Assembly (NCBI RefSeq): GCF_014642175.1
Contig: NZ_BMIL01000014.1
Location: forward strand, 1 to 59,442
Reading direction: 5' to 3'
Source of the DNA: Pedobacter quisquiliarum
Lineage (GTDB): Bacteria; Bacteroidota; Bacteroidia; Sphingobacteriales; Sphingobacteriaceae
Length of the DNA: 59,442 nt
Each line of letters begins with the position of its first letter. Position 1 is the stretch's first letter. This document shows positions 15,571 to 24,075 of the stretch, one piece after another. Position numbers and translations under genes: made by a program. The notes under the pieces were generated by a model that ran no database searches, was not told the DNA's origin, and was given only the letters and a program-made list of their open reading frames with translations.

Positions 15571-17113
15571 TACTGGAAACGGATTTTCCAAGGCGATATC
15601 TTACGCCCTTCAGGAAGCTAAAAAGTATCCGGAGCAGATGCGCGCGAAAGTGCTCGACTTTAACCAGGTTTACGGCTCAAGCAGGGAAATGGGGAAGCAA
15701 ATGCGAGAGCTAGCCGATGAGCGGAAAACGGTTCAGAAACCGGTGCTTCATGTGCAAATTAATTTTCATCCGGATGAAAAATTAAGCCGCGTTCAGGCGG
15801 AGCAGGCGATCGACAGTATTTTAAAAGATATCGGCATTGAAAAAGATAATCACCAGTACGTAGTGGTGCAGCATAAGGACAAGGCCCATGACCATTATCA
15901 TGTTGTTGCCAACCGGGTGAGTATGGACGGGGAGCTACTCAATGATCACCGGATCAAGGACCGGCTGCAAGTTGCCTGTGACAAGGTAGAAAAGGAGCAG
16001 GGCCTAAGACCAACGCAGGGCAGAACGGTTGTCTATGATGCAAGGGAGGAGAAAGGTTTCCGGTATGTAAATGAACAGGAAAAGCAGACCAATAAACAGC
16101 AAAAACAAAATAAGGCAGTCCGAGATAAAAATCCGATAATCCAAGAACAGAAAAATGAAATCCGCAAGCATTTGCAGGAAGTACTATCTAAAAAAGAGAT
16201 TGATAGTCCTGAAAAATTGAAGGTGGAACTAGAGAGGCGAGGAGTAGATGTTCAACTTTCAGAGAATAAAAACGGGATATCGGGTATCAGCTTTAAAAAA
16301 GATAATATTTCTGTAAAAGGCTCCGCTATAGACTATAAATGGAGCGAGATAAGCAAGGCACTAGAAGAAAACAGGGTAAAGGTTGAGCTGCTTAGAAATG
16401 TTAATCCACATCTCCTTAAATCGGCCCTGAAAGAACATGTACAAAAGCAGAAGGATGCAAGCCTTTTCAAAGCAGACGCACCAGGTAAAGGAAACATTGA
16501 AGCTCCGAAATTTGAGACACATTCAGCCGGGGTAAAAAAGGAAAGTTTACAGCCAACTCCAGAAGAAAAGAGAGAGCACGATTTTGTAAAGGATTATAAC
16601 CTCCGGATAGAAAGTGCCATTAAGGAAATTAAAGCTGAACTGCAACGGGGAAATATGGGAGGCAATGTTTCTGGTATCATGGAGAAAAATGGGTTCAAGG
16701 AAGAAAAGGACCGTTTCATCTATTCAAATGCCGGGCTTCAAATAGGCATCAAAAAAAGCACTTTTGATTGGTCTGTAAAAGATGTCAAAGAGCAATTTGA
16801 ACGGTTTAAGGACAGCGAAAAGCGGTATAGTCAGCTGATGCAGCAGGAGCCTAAAAAGATTAATATGCTTGATAAACTGACAGGGGCCGCTAAGGAGAAG
16901 GAAAAAGCTAATGATAACCTAAAAAGGGAGCAGCGGGAAGCCATTAAGCCGGAATTTAAGCCGCAAGTACGAGGAATGGAAAGCCGGGATCTTACGCTTC
17001 TTTCAAAATTTGAACATAGGGTATATGAGCATAAAAGGCAGGAGCAGTTAAGAGAAATGTTTTCTAAGAAAAATGAACAGGACCAGAATCGAAAAAACGG
17101 ATTAAAAAGATAG
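15551..17113 (+). CDS. mobA: Relaxase / mobilisation nuclease
   Basis: A 520-aa relaxase of the Relaxase/Mobilisation nuclease family (MOBP-like). The N-terminal ~200 residues form the nuclease domain: candidate catalytic Tyr residues near the start, HVQINFHPDEKLSR in the middle, and the three-histidine motif VQHKDKAHDHYHVVANRV, which binds the metal for nicking. The rest is a charged, coiled-coil-rich tail (many Lys/Glu/Gln) with a region resembling the DNA-binding tail of Bacteroides-type relaxases. It starts inside mobC (ATG 15551). No coupling protein or secretion genes follow, so transfer would need a helper element. The higher GC in this module compared with the defence operon suggests a separate history. 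Confidence 0.9.
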   Translation: MPTANANTGNGFSKAISYALQEAKKYPEQMRAKVLDFNQVYGSSREMGKQMRELADERKTVQKPVLHVQINFHPDEKLSRVQAEQAIDSILKDIGIEKDNHQYVVVQHKDKAHDHYHVVANRVSMDGELLNDHRIKDRLQVACDKVEKEQGLRPTQGRTVVYDAREEKGFRYVNEQEKQTNKQQKQNKAVRDKNPIIQEQKNEIRKHLQEVLSKKEIDSPEKLKVELERRGVDVQLSENKNGISGISFKKDNISVKGSAIDYKWSEISKALEENRVKVELLRNVNPHLLKSALKEHVQKQKDASLFKADAPGKGNIEAPKFETHSAGVKKESLQPTPEEKREHDFVKDYNLRIESAIKEIKAELQRGNMGGNVSGIMEKNGFKEEKDRFIYSNAGLQIGIKKSTFDWSVKDVKEQFERFKDSEKRYSQLMQQEPKKINMLDKLTGAAKEKEKANDNLKREQREAIKPEFKPQVRGMESRDLTLLSKFEHRVYEHKRQEQLREMFSKKNEQDQNRKNGLKR

Positions 17114-17484
17114 TCCCCTTTAAAGCCAATCAACCAGGTCACCAAAAGCTATCACGTCTCTTTATGTTTAAAAAGATCATTCCTTACTGGTATTTAGCCA
17201 CCGCCAAAAGCACCTTAACATTTTTTCTTTTTTAGTCCGCTTTTTTCCTGGGCACAGGTATTAATTCTTCTTTTTGCTGTCTGAGACGGTGGTTATCTGC
17301 CGCCCAGTGTTCATATTAGTGACTTAACACTAATTTCTCATAAATAGACCCTTTTTTGATAATACAATATGCAAAATTCAGAAGTGATATTTATTTGCAA
17401 TATCATTGCATACCACATGCCCTTACTTTTGTTTACTGTTGAAGAACATAATTTGTGAGCATTAAATTTTATATTTGCTACCGA
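17114..17484. other. Backbone/cargo junction without genes
   Basis: About 370 bases with no credible gene. The plus strand at 17342-17360 reads AAATAGACCCTTTTTTGAT, the partner of the inverted copy at 4398-4416, and continues as TTTTTGATAAT (17353-17363), which also occurs in tandem before the serine recombinase gene. Just downstream are the Fur-type palindrome (17396-17410) and a TATATTTG element (17470-17477) before the first gene of the metal operon. Confidence 0.55.
17396..17410. promoter_or_regulatory. Fur-family-type operator TGCAAT-N3-ATTGCA before the metal-efflux operon
   Basis: Perfect 6-3-6 palindrome with spacer ATC. The identical palindrome with spacer CCT lies at 23972-23986 before the P1B ATPase gene. 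Both flank a locus that encodes its own Fur-family regulator (23552-23971), so this is the probable operator for metal-dependent control of the efflux operon. Confidence 0.7.
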
Positions 17485-17793
17485 GTGAGGATACTTAGCT
17501 ACATATTAAGTTTTATGGTACTGGTTTTATGCCTGATGCCATGTACGGATTTGGACCTTTCTTCTGATGAAGGGAAGGTTGAAATTAGTAGTACTGATAA
17601 TACAGCAAAGCACACATTAGATATTTGTTCTCCTTTTTGCCAGTGCTCTTGCTGTACAAGCCCGACGCTGACATTATTTAATACTTTTACAATTAAGTCA
17701 CCTCAAGGTCCGGACCGCTTGTACGGAAAGCACCTTCCCGGAAAAGTAATAGAAAGTATGTTTGCCGTATGGCAACCTCCCCGTTTGAGCTAA
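17485..17793 (+). CDS. Small Cys-rich secreted/membrane protein before CusA (DUF6660-like)
   Basis: About 102 aa if started at the GTG at 17485 (112 aa from an earlier GTG at 17455). A hydrophobic N-terminal segment (LSYILSFMVLVLCLMPC) looks like a signal or lipoprotein anchor. The middle carries a cluster of cysteines, ICSPFCQCSCCTSP, that could bind metal. Proteins of this plan occur directly before CusA/CzcA-type genes in Bacteroidota and are listed as DUF6660; their role is unknown, perhaps periplasmic metal sensing or chaperoning. No ATG start is available in this frame, so the exact start is uncertain. Confidence 0.65.
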   Translation: MRILSYILSFMVLVLCLMPCTDLDLSSDEGKVEISSTDNTAKHTLDICSPFCQCSCCTSPTLTLFNTFTIKSPQGPDRLYGKHLPGKVIESMFAVWQPPRLS

Positions 17794-17874
17794 ACTTCTG
17801 CTCTGAATTGCTTAGGCCATTCTCTTGATGATCTCTTTTTGAGATACTTTCTTATTTACTAATCATAACTATTC

Positions 17875-20800
17875 ATGTTAGATAAAATTATTCTTTATTC
17901 CATCCGGAATAAGGTAGTGATTGCTGTGGGTATACTGCTGTTGATTATTTGGGGCGTTTATTCAGCTCTAAAGCTACCTATTGATGCTGTTCCGGATATT
18001 ACAAATAACCAGGTGCAGGTAATTACCCAGGCACCCAATCTTGGGGCTCAGGAAGTTGAGCAATTCATCACAAATCCTGTTGAGCTTGCTTTGAGCAACA
18101 TTGCCAATGTTGTCGAGCAGCGCTCCACTTCTCGTTCAGGTATTTCTGTTATCACTGTGGTATTTACAGACGATACTGATATTTATTGGGCAAGGCAACA
18201 AGTTTCCGAACGACTAAAGGAAGCTGAATCACAAATTCCTAATGGAATGGGAGAACCCTCAATGGGGCCGATAAGTACTGGCCTTGGAGAAATTTACCAT
18301 TACGTTGTTCATACCAAGCCTGGTTATGAAACCAAATATTCGCCAACTGACTTAAGAACCATCCAGGACTGGATCATCCGCCGACAGCTAACAAGCACCA
18401 AGGGCCTGGCTGAAGTTAGCGCCTGGGGTGGGTATGTTAAGCAGTACGAGGTGGCTGTTAATAATGACCAGTTAAATGCTTTTGGACTTACTGTTACAGA
18501 CATCTACAATGCCTTAGAGAAAAATAACGCAAATACCGGAGGCTCTTATATTGAGCAGCAAAATAGTGCTTATTTCATCAGAGGTCTTGGCCAGGTTAAA
18601 ACCCTTACAGATATAGAAAAGATAGTGATATCCAATACCAAGGGTGCTCCGGTGCTCATTCGTGATGTAGCGAAGGTACAGTTTGGAAGCGCTACCCGAT
18701 ATGGGGCTGTCACTCGAAACGGAGAGGGCGAAGTTGTAGCTGGTATTACTCTAATGCTTAAAGGCGAAAACTTCAATGAAGTAATAAAGAATGTTAAAGA
18801 TCGAATGGCCCAGATTCAAAAGTCTTTGCCAGAAGGTGTGGTTGTTGAACCCTTTATTGATCGAACTGAACTGGTTGGACGGGCTATTGGAACAGTTGAG
18901 AAAAACTTAATAGAAGGTGGTCTGATAGTAGTTTTTGTACTCGTGCTGCTCCTTGGAAACTTTCGAGCGGGTCTGGTGGTTGCCTCAGTTATTCCCCTGG
19001 CACTGCTGTTTGCCCTTGCCATGATGCGATTATTTGGGGTGTCGGGAAATCTAATGAGTCTTGGTGCGATTGATTTCGGATTAATTGTGGATGGAGCTGT
19101 AATCATTGTGGAAAGTATCGTTCACCGGATATCTACAGGGAATTTTCACCTGAATGGTGTTGCAAAGCTTAATCAAAGGCAGATGGACGAGGAGGTCTAT
19201 ACGGCATCCTCTAAAATTAGAAATAGTGCAGCCTTTGGCGAAATTATCATTCTGATTGTTTATCTCCCCTTATTTTCCCTGGTTGGTATTGAAGGGAAAA
19301 TGTTTAAGCCTATGGCGCAAACAGTGGCCTTTGCTATTCTAGGGGCATTTATTCTTTCGCTCACTTATGTGCCAATGGCGAGTGCTTTATTCCTAAGTAA
19401 AAAGACTGTACATAAGCGCAATTTATCCGACCGGATTATGGATCTTCTTCATCGGATCTACAGACCAGTGCTAGATCTAACGCTAAGGATGAAGCGTATT
19501 GTGGTGTTGATTTCGGTTGTAATTCTTGCTATAAGCATCTGGGTATTCAGTCGTATGGGCGGAGAATTCATTCCAACACTTGAAGAAGGGGATTTGACGG
19601 TGGAAATTAGCATGATGCAGGGTACTTCATTAACCCGTACAATTGAAACCTTTAGCAAAGCAGAAAAAATATTGATAGCAAAGTTTCCGGAAATAAGGCA
19701 AGCTGTAACCCGTATTGGGAGCGCAGAGATTCCAACAGATCCTATGCCTATTGAACGGGGAGACATGATGCTTTCTATGAAACCAAAAGAGGAATGGACA
19801 AGTGCTGAAGATAGGGCTGAGATATCTGAAAAAATTGAAGAAGCACTATCGGCAATACCAGGTATTAATGTGGAGGTTACACAACCAATGCAAATGCGCT
19901 TTAATGAGCTAATGACTGGAATTCGGCAGGACGTAGCAATAAAGATTTTCGGGGAAAACATTGAAGTGCTATCGGAAAACGCGAATAAAATTGCATCCCT
20001 TATTAAAGATGTTGACGGCGTAAGTGAGCCGATCGTAGAAAAGGTAAGTGGTCTTCCCCAGATTTTGGTCACTTATAACAGAGACATGATAGCCCAGTAT
20101 GGACTATCGATTGAAGCGGTCAATGCTGTTTTACAAACAGCTTTTGCAGGAAATGTAGCAGGAGTGGTTTTTGAAGGTGATCAGCGCTTTGACTTAGTGG
20201 TGAGACTGCAACGCAATCTTCGAGAAGATATCAGCAACATTGAAAATCTTTACATTTCGCTACCCTCCGGCAATCAGGTTCCATTGAATCAGGTTGCAAA
20301 AATAGAACTTAAGGATGCACCCGCTCAAATCTCCCATGAAGATGGCCGCAGAAGAATTTATGTCGGATTCAATGTGCGAGGAAGAGATGTCGAAAGCGTT
20401 GTAACTGAGATTGAGCAAAAGCTATCAAGAGAGCTGAAGTTACCTTCGGGATATTATACCACCTATGGTGGTCAATTCGAGAATCTAAATAAGGCAAAAG
20501 AAAGACTCACAATTGCTGTACCTGCTGCGTTACTTTTAATTATCGCGCTGCTCTATTTTACTTTCCGGTCAGTAAAAGAGACCTTGCTTATTTTTACTGC
20601 CGTGCCATTATCTGCTATTGGTGGTATTTTTGCATTAACCTTAAGAGGTATGCCCTTTAGTATTTCCGCAGGTGTTGGCTTCATTGCCCTGTTTGGTGTT
20701 GCTGTTTTAAATGGAATTGTACTGATTGGATATTTTAATCAGTTAAAATCAGAAGGTATTACTGACATCTATGAAAGGGTACGAAAAGGAACTTTTGTGC

Positions 20801-22245
20801 GCCTGCGACCAGTCATATTGACTGCGTCAGTTGCATCCCTTGGATTCTTACCAATGGCCCTTTCCAATACAGCGGGAGCCGAAGTTCAAAAGCCACTTGC
20901 AACTGTTGTCATTGGTGGGCTGATCACTGCAACCCTTCTGACTTTAGTTATTCTTCCAGCCCTGTATGTGCTGATTTTTGAAAAACAGGAGCGTAATCTT
21001 AAGACGGGCATTAAAGGTGGCTTATTACCATTATTTTTGCTGTTGGCTTTCAGTATGGTGACAGAAAACGCATCTGCGCAAACCCCGAAGTCCTTACAGC
21101 AGGTCATTGACATAGGATTAGCAAATAACCCAGGTTTAAAGGCAGGAAACCTGGCTGTAAATCAAGCGCGGGTTCTTCAGGGTACTGCTTTCGATCCGGA
21201 CAAAACCCAGCTGAGCATATCACAAGACCCAACAGCCGGGGGAGGAAATGACAACAGCTTAAACATAAGCCAAACCATAGAATTTCCTTCAGTTTACTCA
21301 GCCCAGAAAAGGGTACTGAATGGAGAACGCAAGGTTGCAGAAACGAACTTTGATTTAGCAAAACTAGTCCTGATTCGTGATATTAGTTTAGCCTACCAGC
21401 AGCTTGCTTTTATTCAACAAAAAGGATCACTACTTAAGTCACTAGATAGTATCTACAGCAACTTCGATCAAAGGGCAGGTATAAGGTATAAAGCAGGAGA
21501 AACTTCTTATTTGGAAAAATTGGCTGCTCAAAGCAGACAGAAAGAAATTCGAATGCTGCAAAAGCAGGCTGCAAGCGACTTACAAATTGCTCAGGCAGAA
21601 TTGCACAAGCTAACTGGCAGCGTAGAATTGATTATAGCTGAAGCACTAAGGCCATTGAAGCCAAGTGTACTAATGCTGGATTCTTTAAAGTCAAATTTAT
21701 CGCTGTTAAAACAACAGCAACAAATCGGGCTAAGTAATGATCGCATTCGCCTGGAGAAAAGAAAGTTGCTGCCTGACCTTGTGGCTGGCTACTCTCACCA
21801 ATTTTTAGTAAGTGGCTTTAACCCCGCTAATATAAACCGGGAATATTTTCCTGGGACACGTATCGCTGGATTTCAGCTAGGTGTTGGTATTCCTTTAATC
21901 TCAGGCGCACAGCGTGCCAGAGTCAAGGTTGCTGCTATTCAAAAAGAGATTGCAGAAGCTGATCTTGCTAATCTTCAAAACACGCTAGAATCAGATTATC
22001 GAAAGCAGGGCAATGAAGTATCTAAACAGCTTGCCGCATTGGAATATTATCAGTCTTCAGCGCTTGATGAAGCTGCTGAAATATTAAGAATATCTCAGTT
22101 TGCTTTCGAAAAAGGTGAGATTGGGTATGTCGAACATCTTCAAAATTTGTCCCATGTTATCAATATTCGAATGGGATATCTGGAAGCGATTCATCTTCTT
22201 AATCAAGCAACACTTCAACTCAACTATCTAAAAGGAAAATTATAA
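17875..22245 (+). CDS. czcA: CusA/CzcA heavy-metal RND pump fused to a TolC-type outer-membrane factor
   Basis: A 1456-aa fusion. Residues 1 to about 1040 are a complete heavy-metal efflux RND transporter (start MLDKIILYSIRNKVV, motif PIDAVPDITNNQVQV, twelve membrane segments with periplasmic loops). After the last membrane helix the chain continues into a second hydrophobic, signal-like segment LLPLFLLLAFSMVTENASA and a roughly 390-residue TolC-family domain (LQQVIDIGLANNPGL, long coiled-coil helices). The pump exports Zn/Co/Cd or Cu/Ag; the exact metal cannot be told. The adaptor gene follows with a TAATG overlap at 22245. Such fusions are known in Bacteroidota; the internal signal-like stretch raises the question of cleavage into two proteins. 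Confidence 0.92.
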   Translation: MLDKIILYSIRNKVVIAVGILLLIIWGVYSALKLPIDAVPDITNNQVQVITQAPNLGAQEVEQFITNPVELALSNIANVVEQRSTSRSGISVITVVFTDDTDIYWARQQVSERLKEAESQIPNGMGEPSMGPISTGLGEIYHYVVHTKPGYETKYSPTDLRTIQDWIIRRQLTSTKGLAEVSAWGGYVKQYEVAVNNDQLNAFGLTVTDIYNALEKNNANTGGSYIEQQNSAYFIRGLGQVKTLTDIEKIVISNTKGAPVLIRDVAKVQFGSATRYGAVTRNGEGEVVAGITLMLKGENFNEVIKNVKDRMAQIQKSLPEGVVVEPFIDRTELVGRAIGTVEKNLIEGGLIVVFVLVLLLGNFRAGLVVASVIPLALLFALAMMRLFGVSGNLMSLGAIDFGLIVDGAVIIVESIVHRISTGNFHLNGVAKLNQRQMDEEVYTASSKIRNSAAFGEIIILIVYLPLFSLVGIEGKMFKPMAQTVAFAILGAFILSLTYVPMASALFLSKKTVHKRNLSDRIMDLLHRIYRPVLDLTLRMKRIVVLISVVILAISIWVFSRMGGEFIPTLEEGDLTVEISMMQGTSLTRTIETFSKAEKILIAKFPEIRQAVTRIGSAEIPTDPMPIERGDMMLSMKPKEEWTSAEDRAEISEKIEEALSAIPGINVEVTQPMQMRFNELMTGIRQDVAIKIFGENIEVLSENANKIASLIKDVDGVSEPIVEKVSGLPQILVTYNRDMIAQYGLSIEAVNAVLQTAFAGNVAGVVFEGDQRFDLVVRLQRNLREDISNIENLYISLPSGNQVPLNQVAKIELKDAPAQISHEDGRRRIYVGFNVRGRDVESVVTEIEQKLSRELKLPSGYYTTYGGQFENLNKAKERLTIAVPAALLLIIALLYFTFRSVKETLLIFTAVPLSAIGGIFALTLRGMPFSISAGVGFIALFGVAVLNGIVLIGYFNQLKSEGITDIYERVRKGTFVRLRPVILTASVASLGFLPMALSNTAGAEVQKPLATVVIGGLITATLLTLVILPALYVLIFEKQERNLKTGIKGGLLPLFLLLAFSMVTENASAQTPKSLQQVIDIGLANNPGLKAGNLAVNQARVLQGTAFDPDKTQLSISQDPTAGGGNDNSLNISQTIEFPSVYSAQKRVLNGERKVAETNFDLAKLVLIRDISLAYQQLAFIQQKGSLLKSLDSIYSNFDQRAGIRYKAGETSYLEKLAAQSRQKEIRMLQKQAASDLQIAQAELHKLTGSVELIIAEALRPLKPSVLMLDSLKSNLSLLKQQQQIGLSNDRIRLEKRKLLPDLVAGYSHQFLVSGFNPANINREYFPGTRIAGFQLGVGIPLISGAQRARVKVAAIQKEIAEADLANLQNTLESDYRKQGNEVSKQLAALEYYQSSALDEAAEILRISQFAFEKGEIGYVEHLQNLSHVINIRMGYLEAIHLLNQATLQLNYLKGKL

Positions 22246-23495
22246 TGAAAGCCGTAACTATTAAACTATATAAATACCTGATCAGTTCGCTATTGATGCT
22301 AGCTGTGCTATTAATAATCTCATGTAAAGGTAGTAATCCAACAACTGAGGTTGAATCTGAAGAGGAGGAACATACAGACGCTTTATCTTTAACTGAAAAA
22401 CAGATGCAAGCTGTAGGAATAACCCTTGGAAAGATTGAATTAAAAAATCTGAAAAGTGTGGTCAAGGCTAACGGGCACCTGGAAGTTCCTCCACAAAACA
22501 ATGCGGAAGTTCACCCATTAATAGGTGGGCTGATACAAAAGATCCACGTGCTTGAAGGTAATTACGTTAAAAAGGGTCAAACATTAGTGACGCTGGAGAA
22601 TCCTGAGTTTGCCCAGGTGCAGCAGGACTATCTCGCTTCGAAAAGTGCACTTTCCTTTGCTGAGAAAGAGTATGAACGGCAAAAGGAACTGATGGATGCA
22701 AAAGCCGGTACTGGCAAAGTCTTTCAACAAGCTGAGGCTACCTATTTTGCAGAACAGTCCCGCTTTAGGACACTGAAGCGTCAACTTGGACAAATGGGAA
22801 TAAGCTTTAAAGCCTTGGATAAGGGTGCTGTCATCACCCAGATTGCAGTTCCAGCTCCAATAAGCGGTGTAGTTGGTCATATCATGGCAACTACTGGAAG
22901 CTTCGCCGATATAAATAAACCTTTATTGAACATCACTGATAACAGCCGAATACATTGTGACCTTCTGGTATATGAAAAGGACCTATTTAAGGTTAAGTCC
23001 GGACAGCAGGTTGATTTTGTTTTAACAAATCAAAATAACCAGCAAATCACAGGAAAGATCTATGGCATTAATAAAACCTTTGAAAATGATAGCAAAGCGG
23101 TGATTGCCCATGCACGTATTGATAACCGGTCAAATAGGAACCTGATACCGGGCATGTATGTTTCCGCATTAATTGATGTCGGAAATCAAACTACCCAAGC
23201 TGTCCCGCTTGACGCAGTAGTAAGTGCTCAGGGCAAAAGCTATATTTTCATAGTAGATAGTTCAATGATCAAAAATGAAGAGCATGCTGAAGGCGAAAAA
23301 AACGATTCAGAAAAGGAAGAAGTGCGGGACAAAGAGTTTCATTTTAAGATTATTGAAGTAGCCACAGGCGTTTCCGATTTAGGCTATATAGAGATCATCC
23401 CATTGACAACTATTCCATCAAATGCATTAATTGTAACTAAAGGTGCTTTTTATATTCAGTCCAAAGCTTCAGGAGGTGGCGAGGAGCACCACTAA
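22245..23495 (+). CDS. czcB: CzcB-type periplasmic adaptor (membrane fusion protein)
   Basis: A 416-aa adaptor of heavy-metal RND pumps. An N-terminal lipoprotein signal (LLMLAVLLIISCKG, Cys near residue 27) is followed by an acidic stretch, a barrel-sandwich/lipoyl half (HPLIGGLIQKIHVLEGNYVKKGQTLVTLENPEF), a short helical hairpin, the second lipoyl half (VPAPISGVVGHIMATTGSF) and beta-barrel domains. A His/Glu-rich loop (NEEHAEGEKNDSEKEEVRDKE) near the C terminus and a final GGGEEHH tail could bind metal. It is translationally coupled to the pump gene. Confidence 0.92.
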   Translation: MKAVTIKLYKYLISSLLMLAVLLIISCKGSNPTTEVESEEEEHTDALSLTEKQMQAVGITLGKIELKNLKSVVKANGHLEVPPQNNAEVHPLIGGLIQKIHVLEGNYVKKGQTLVTLENPEFAQVQQDYLASKSALSFAEKEYERQKELMDAKAGTGKVFQQAEATYFAEQSRFRTLKRQLGQMGISFKALDKGAVITQIAVPAPISGVVGHIMATTGSFADINKPLLNITDNSRIHCDLLVYEKDLFKVKSGQQVDFVLTNQNNQQITGKIYGINKTFENDSKAVIAHARIDNRSNRNLIPGMYVSALIDVGNQTTQAVPLDAVVSAQGKSYIFIVDSSMIKNEEHAEGEKNDSEKEEVRDKEFHFKIIEVATGVSDLGYIEIIPLTTIPSNALIVTKGAFYIQSKASGGGEEHH

Positions 23496-23551
23496 TGTAT
23501 TTGGCCTGCTGAAAACCAGTCTCAATCTGTATTGCAAATAAACTAATAAAT

Positions 23552-23971
23552 ATGAGTCCCAATATTGAAACAATGCTGATCGAAAAGGGAATCCAACCCA
23601 CTGCTATGCGCATGCTGGTATTGGATTGTTTGCTTAAACAATCATCGGCCACTCCTATGACTGAATTGGAAAGTGAACTCCACCCCGCTGATCGAATCAC
23701 CATATACAGAACACTCAAAACCTTTGAAGAGAAGGGAATGGTTCATGCAATTGATGATGGAAGTGGCGCAACTAAGTATGCGATTTGCGTAGAGGATTGC
23801 AGTACGACAGGTCATCATGACCTCCATGTACATTTTAACTGTAACATTTGCAAACAGACCACTTGTCTGCCTAATACAAGTGTACCGGAATTAAAGCTTC
23901 CTGAAGGTTTTGTCCCTGCAGAGTTAAGTCTTATTGTTAAGGGTGTGTGTCCTGGCTGTTCAAATAGATAA
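23552..23971 (+). CDS. fur-like: Fur/Zur-family metalloregulator
   Basis: A 139-aa Fur-superfamily repressor. The N-terminal winged helix (residues ~1-80, with TITIYRTLKTFEEKGMVH) is followed by the metal/dimer domain with HHDLHVHF and two C-x2-C pairs (CNICKQTTC and CPGC), the structural zinc site. It is encoded between the RND pump and the P1B ATPase, and TGCAAT-N3-ATTGCA palindromes lie before both transcription units, which fits a zinc- or other divalent-metal-responsive switch. The protein contains ELESELHPADRITIYR in the recognition region, typical for the family. Confidence 0.9.
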   Translation: MSPNIETMLIEKGIQPTAMRMLVLDCLLKQSSATPMTELESELHPADRITIYRTLKTFEEKGMVHAIDDGSGATKYAICVEDCSTTGHHDLHVHFNCNICKQTTCLPNTSVPELKLPEGFVPAELSLIVKGVCPGCSNR

Positions 23972-23986
23972 TGCAATCCTATTGCA
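23972..23986. promoter_or_regulatory. Fur-family-type operator TGCAAT-N3-ATTGCA before the P1B ATPase gene
   Basis: The palindrome (extended ATGCAAT-CCT-ATTGCAT at 23971-23987) starts right at the end of the fur-like gene and precedes the P1B ATPase by about 90 bases. It is identical in its half-sites and spacing to the site at 17396-17410. Confidence 0.7.
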
Positions 23987-24075
23987 TGCAATGCTTAGGT
24001 AACTTTGTGAATTAGAATACTTCATAACTACCCCCTGTTGACTTAGATCATGGAGGAGTTTTTAAAACAACAATA

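Noticed and set aside
14693..17113. Self-transmissible conjugation system
   Set aside because: Only mobC and relaxase were found; no TraG/VirD4 coupling protein, VirB4 or other Tra genes in the window.
19458..20072. 204-codon antisense frame in the CusA fusion gene
   Set aside because: Shadow; Ser/Ile/Thr-rich antisense of a conserved transporter.
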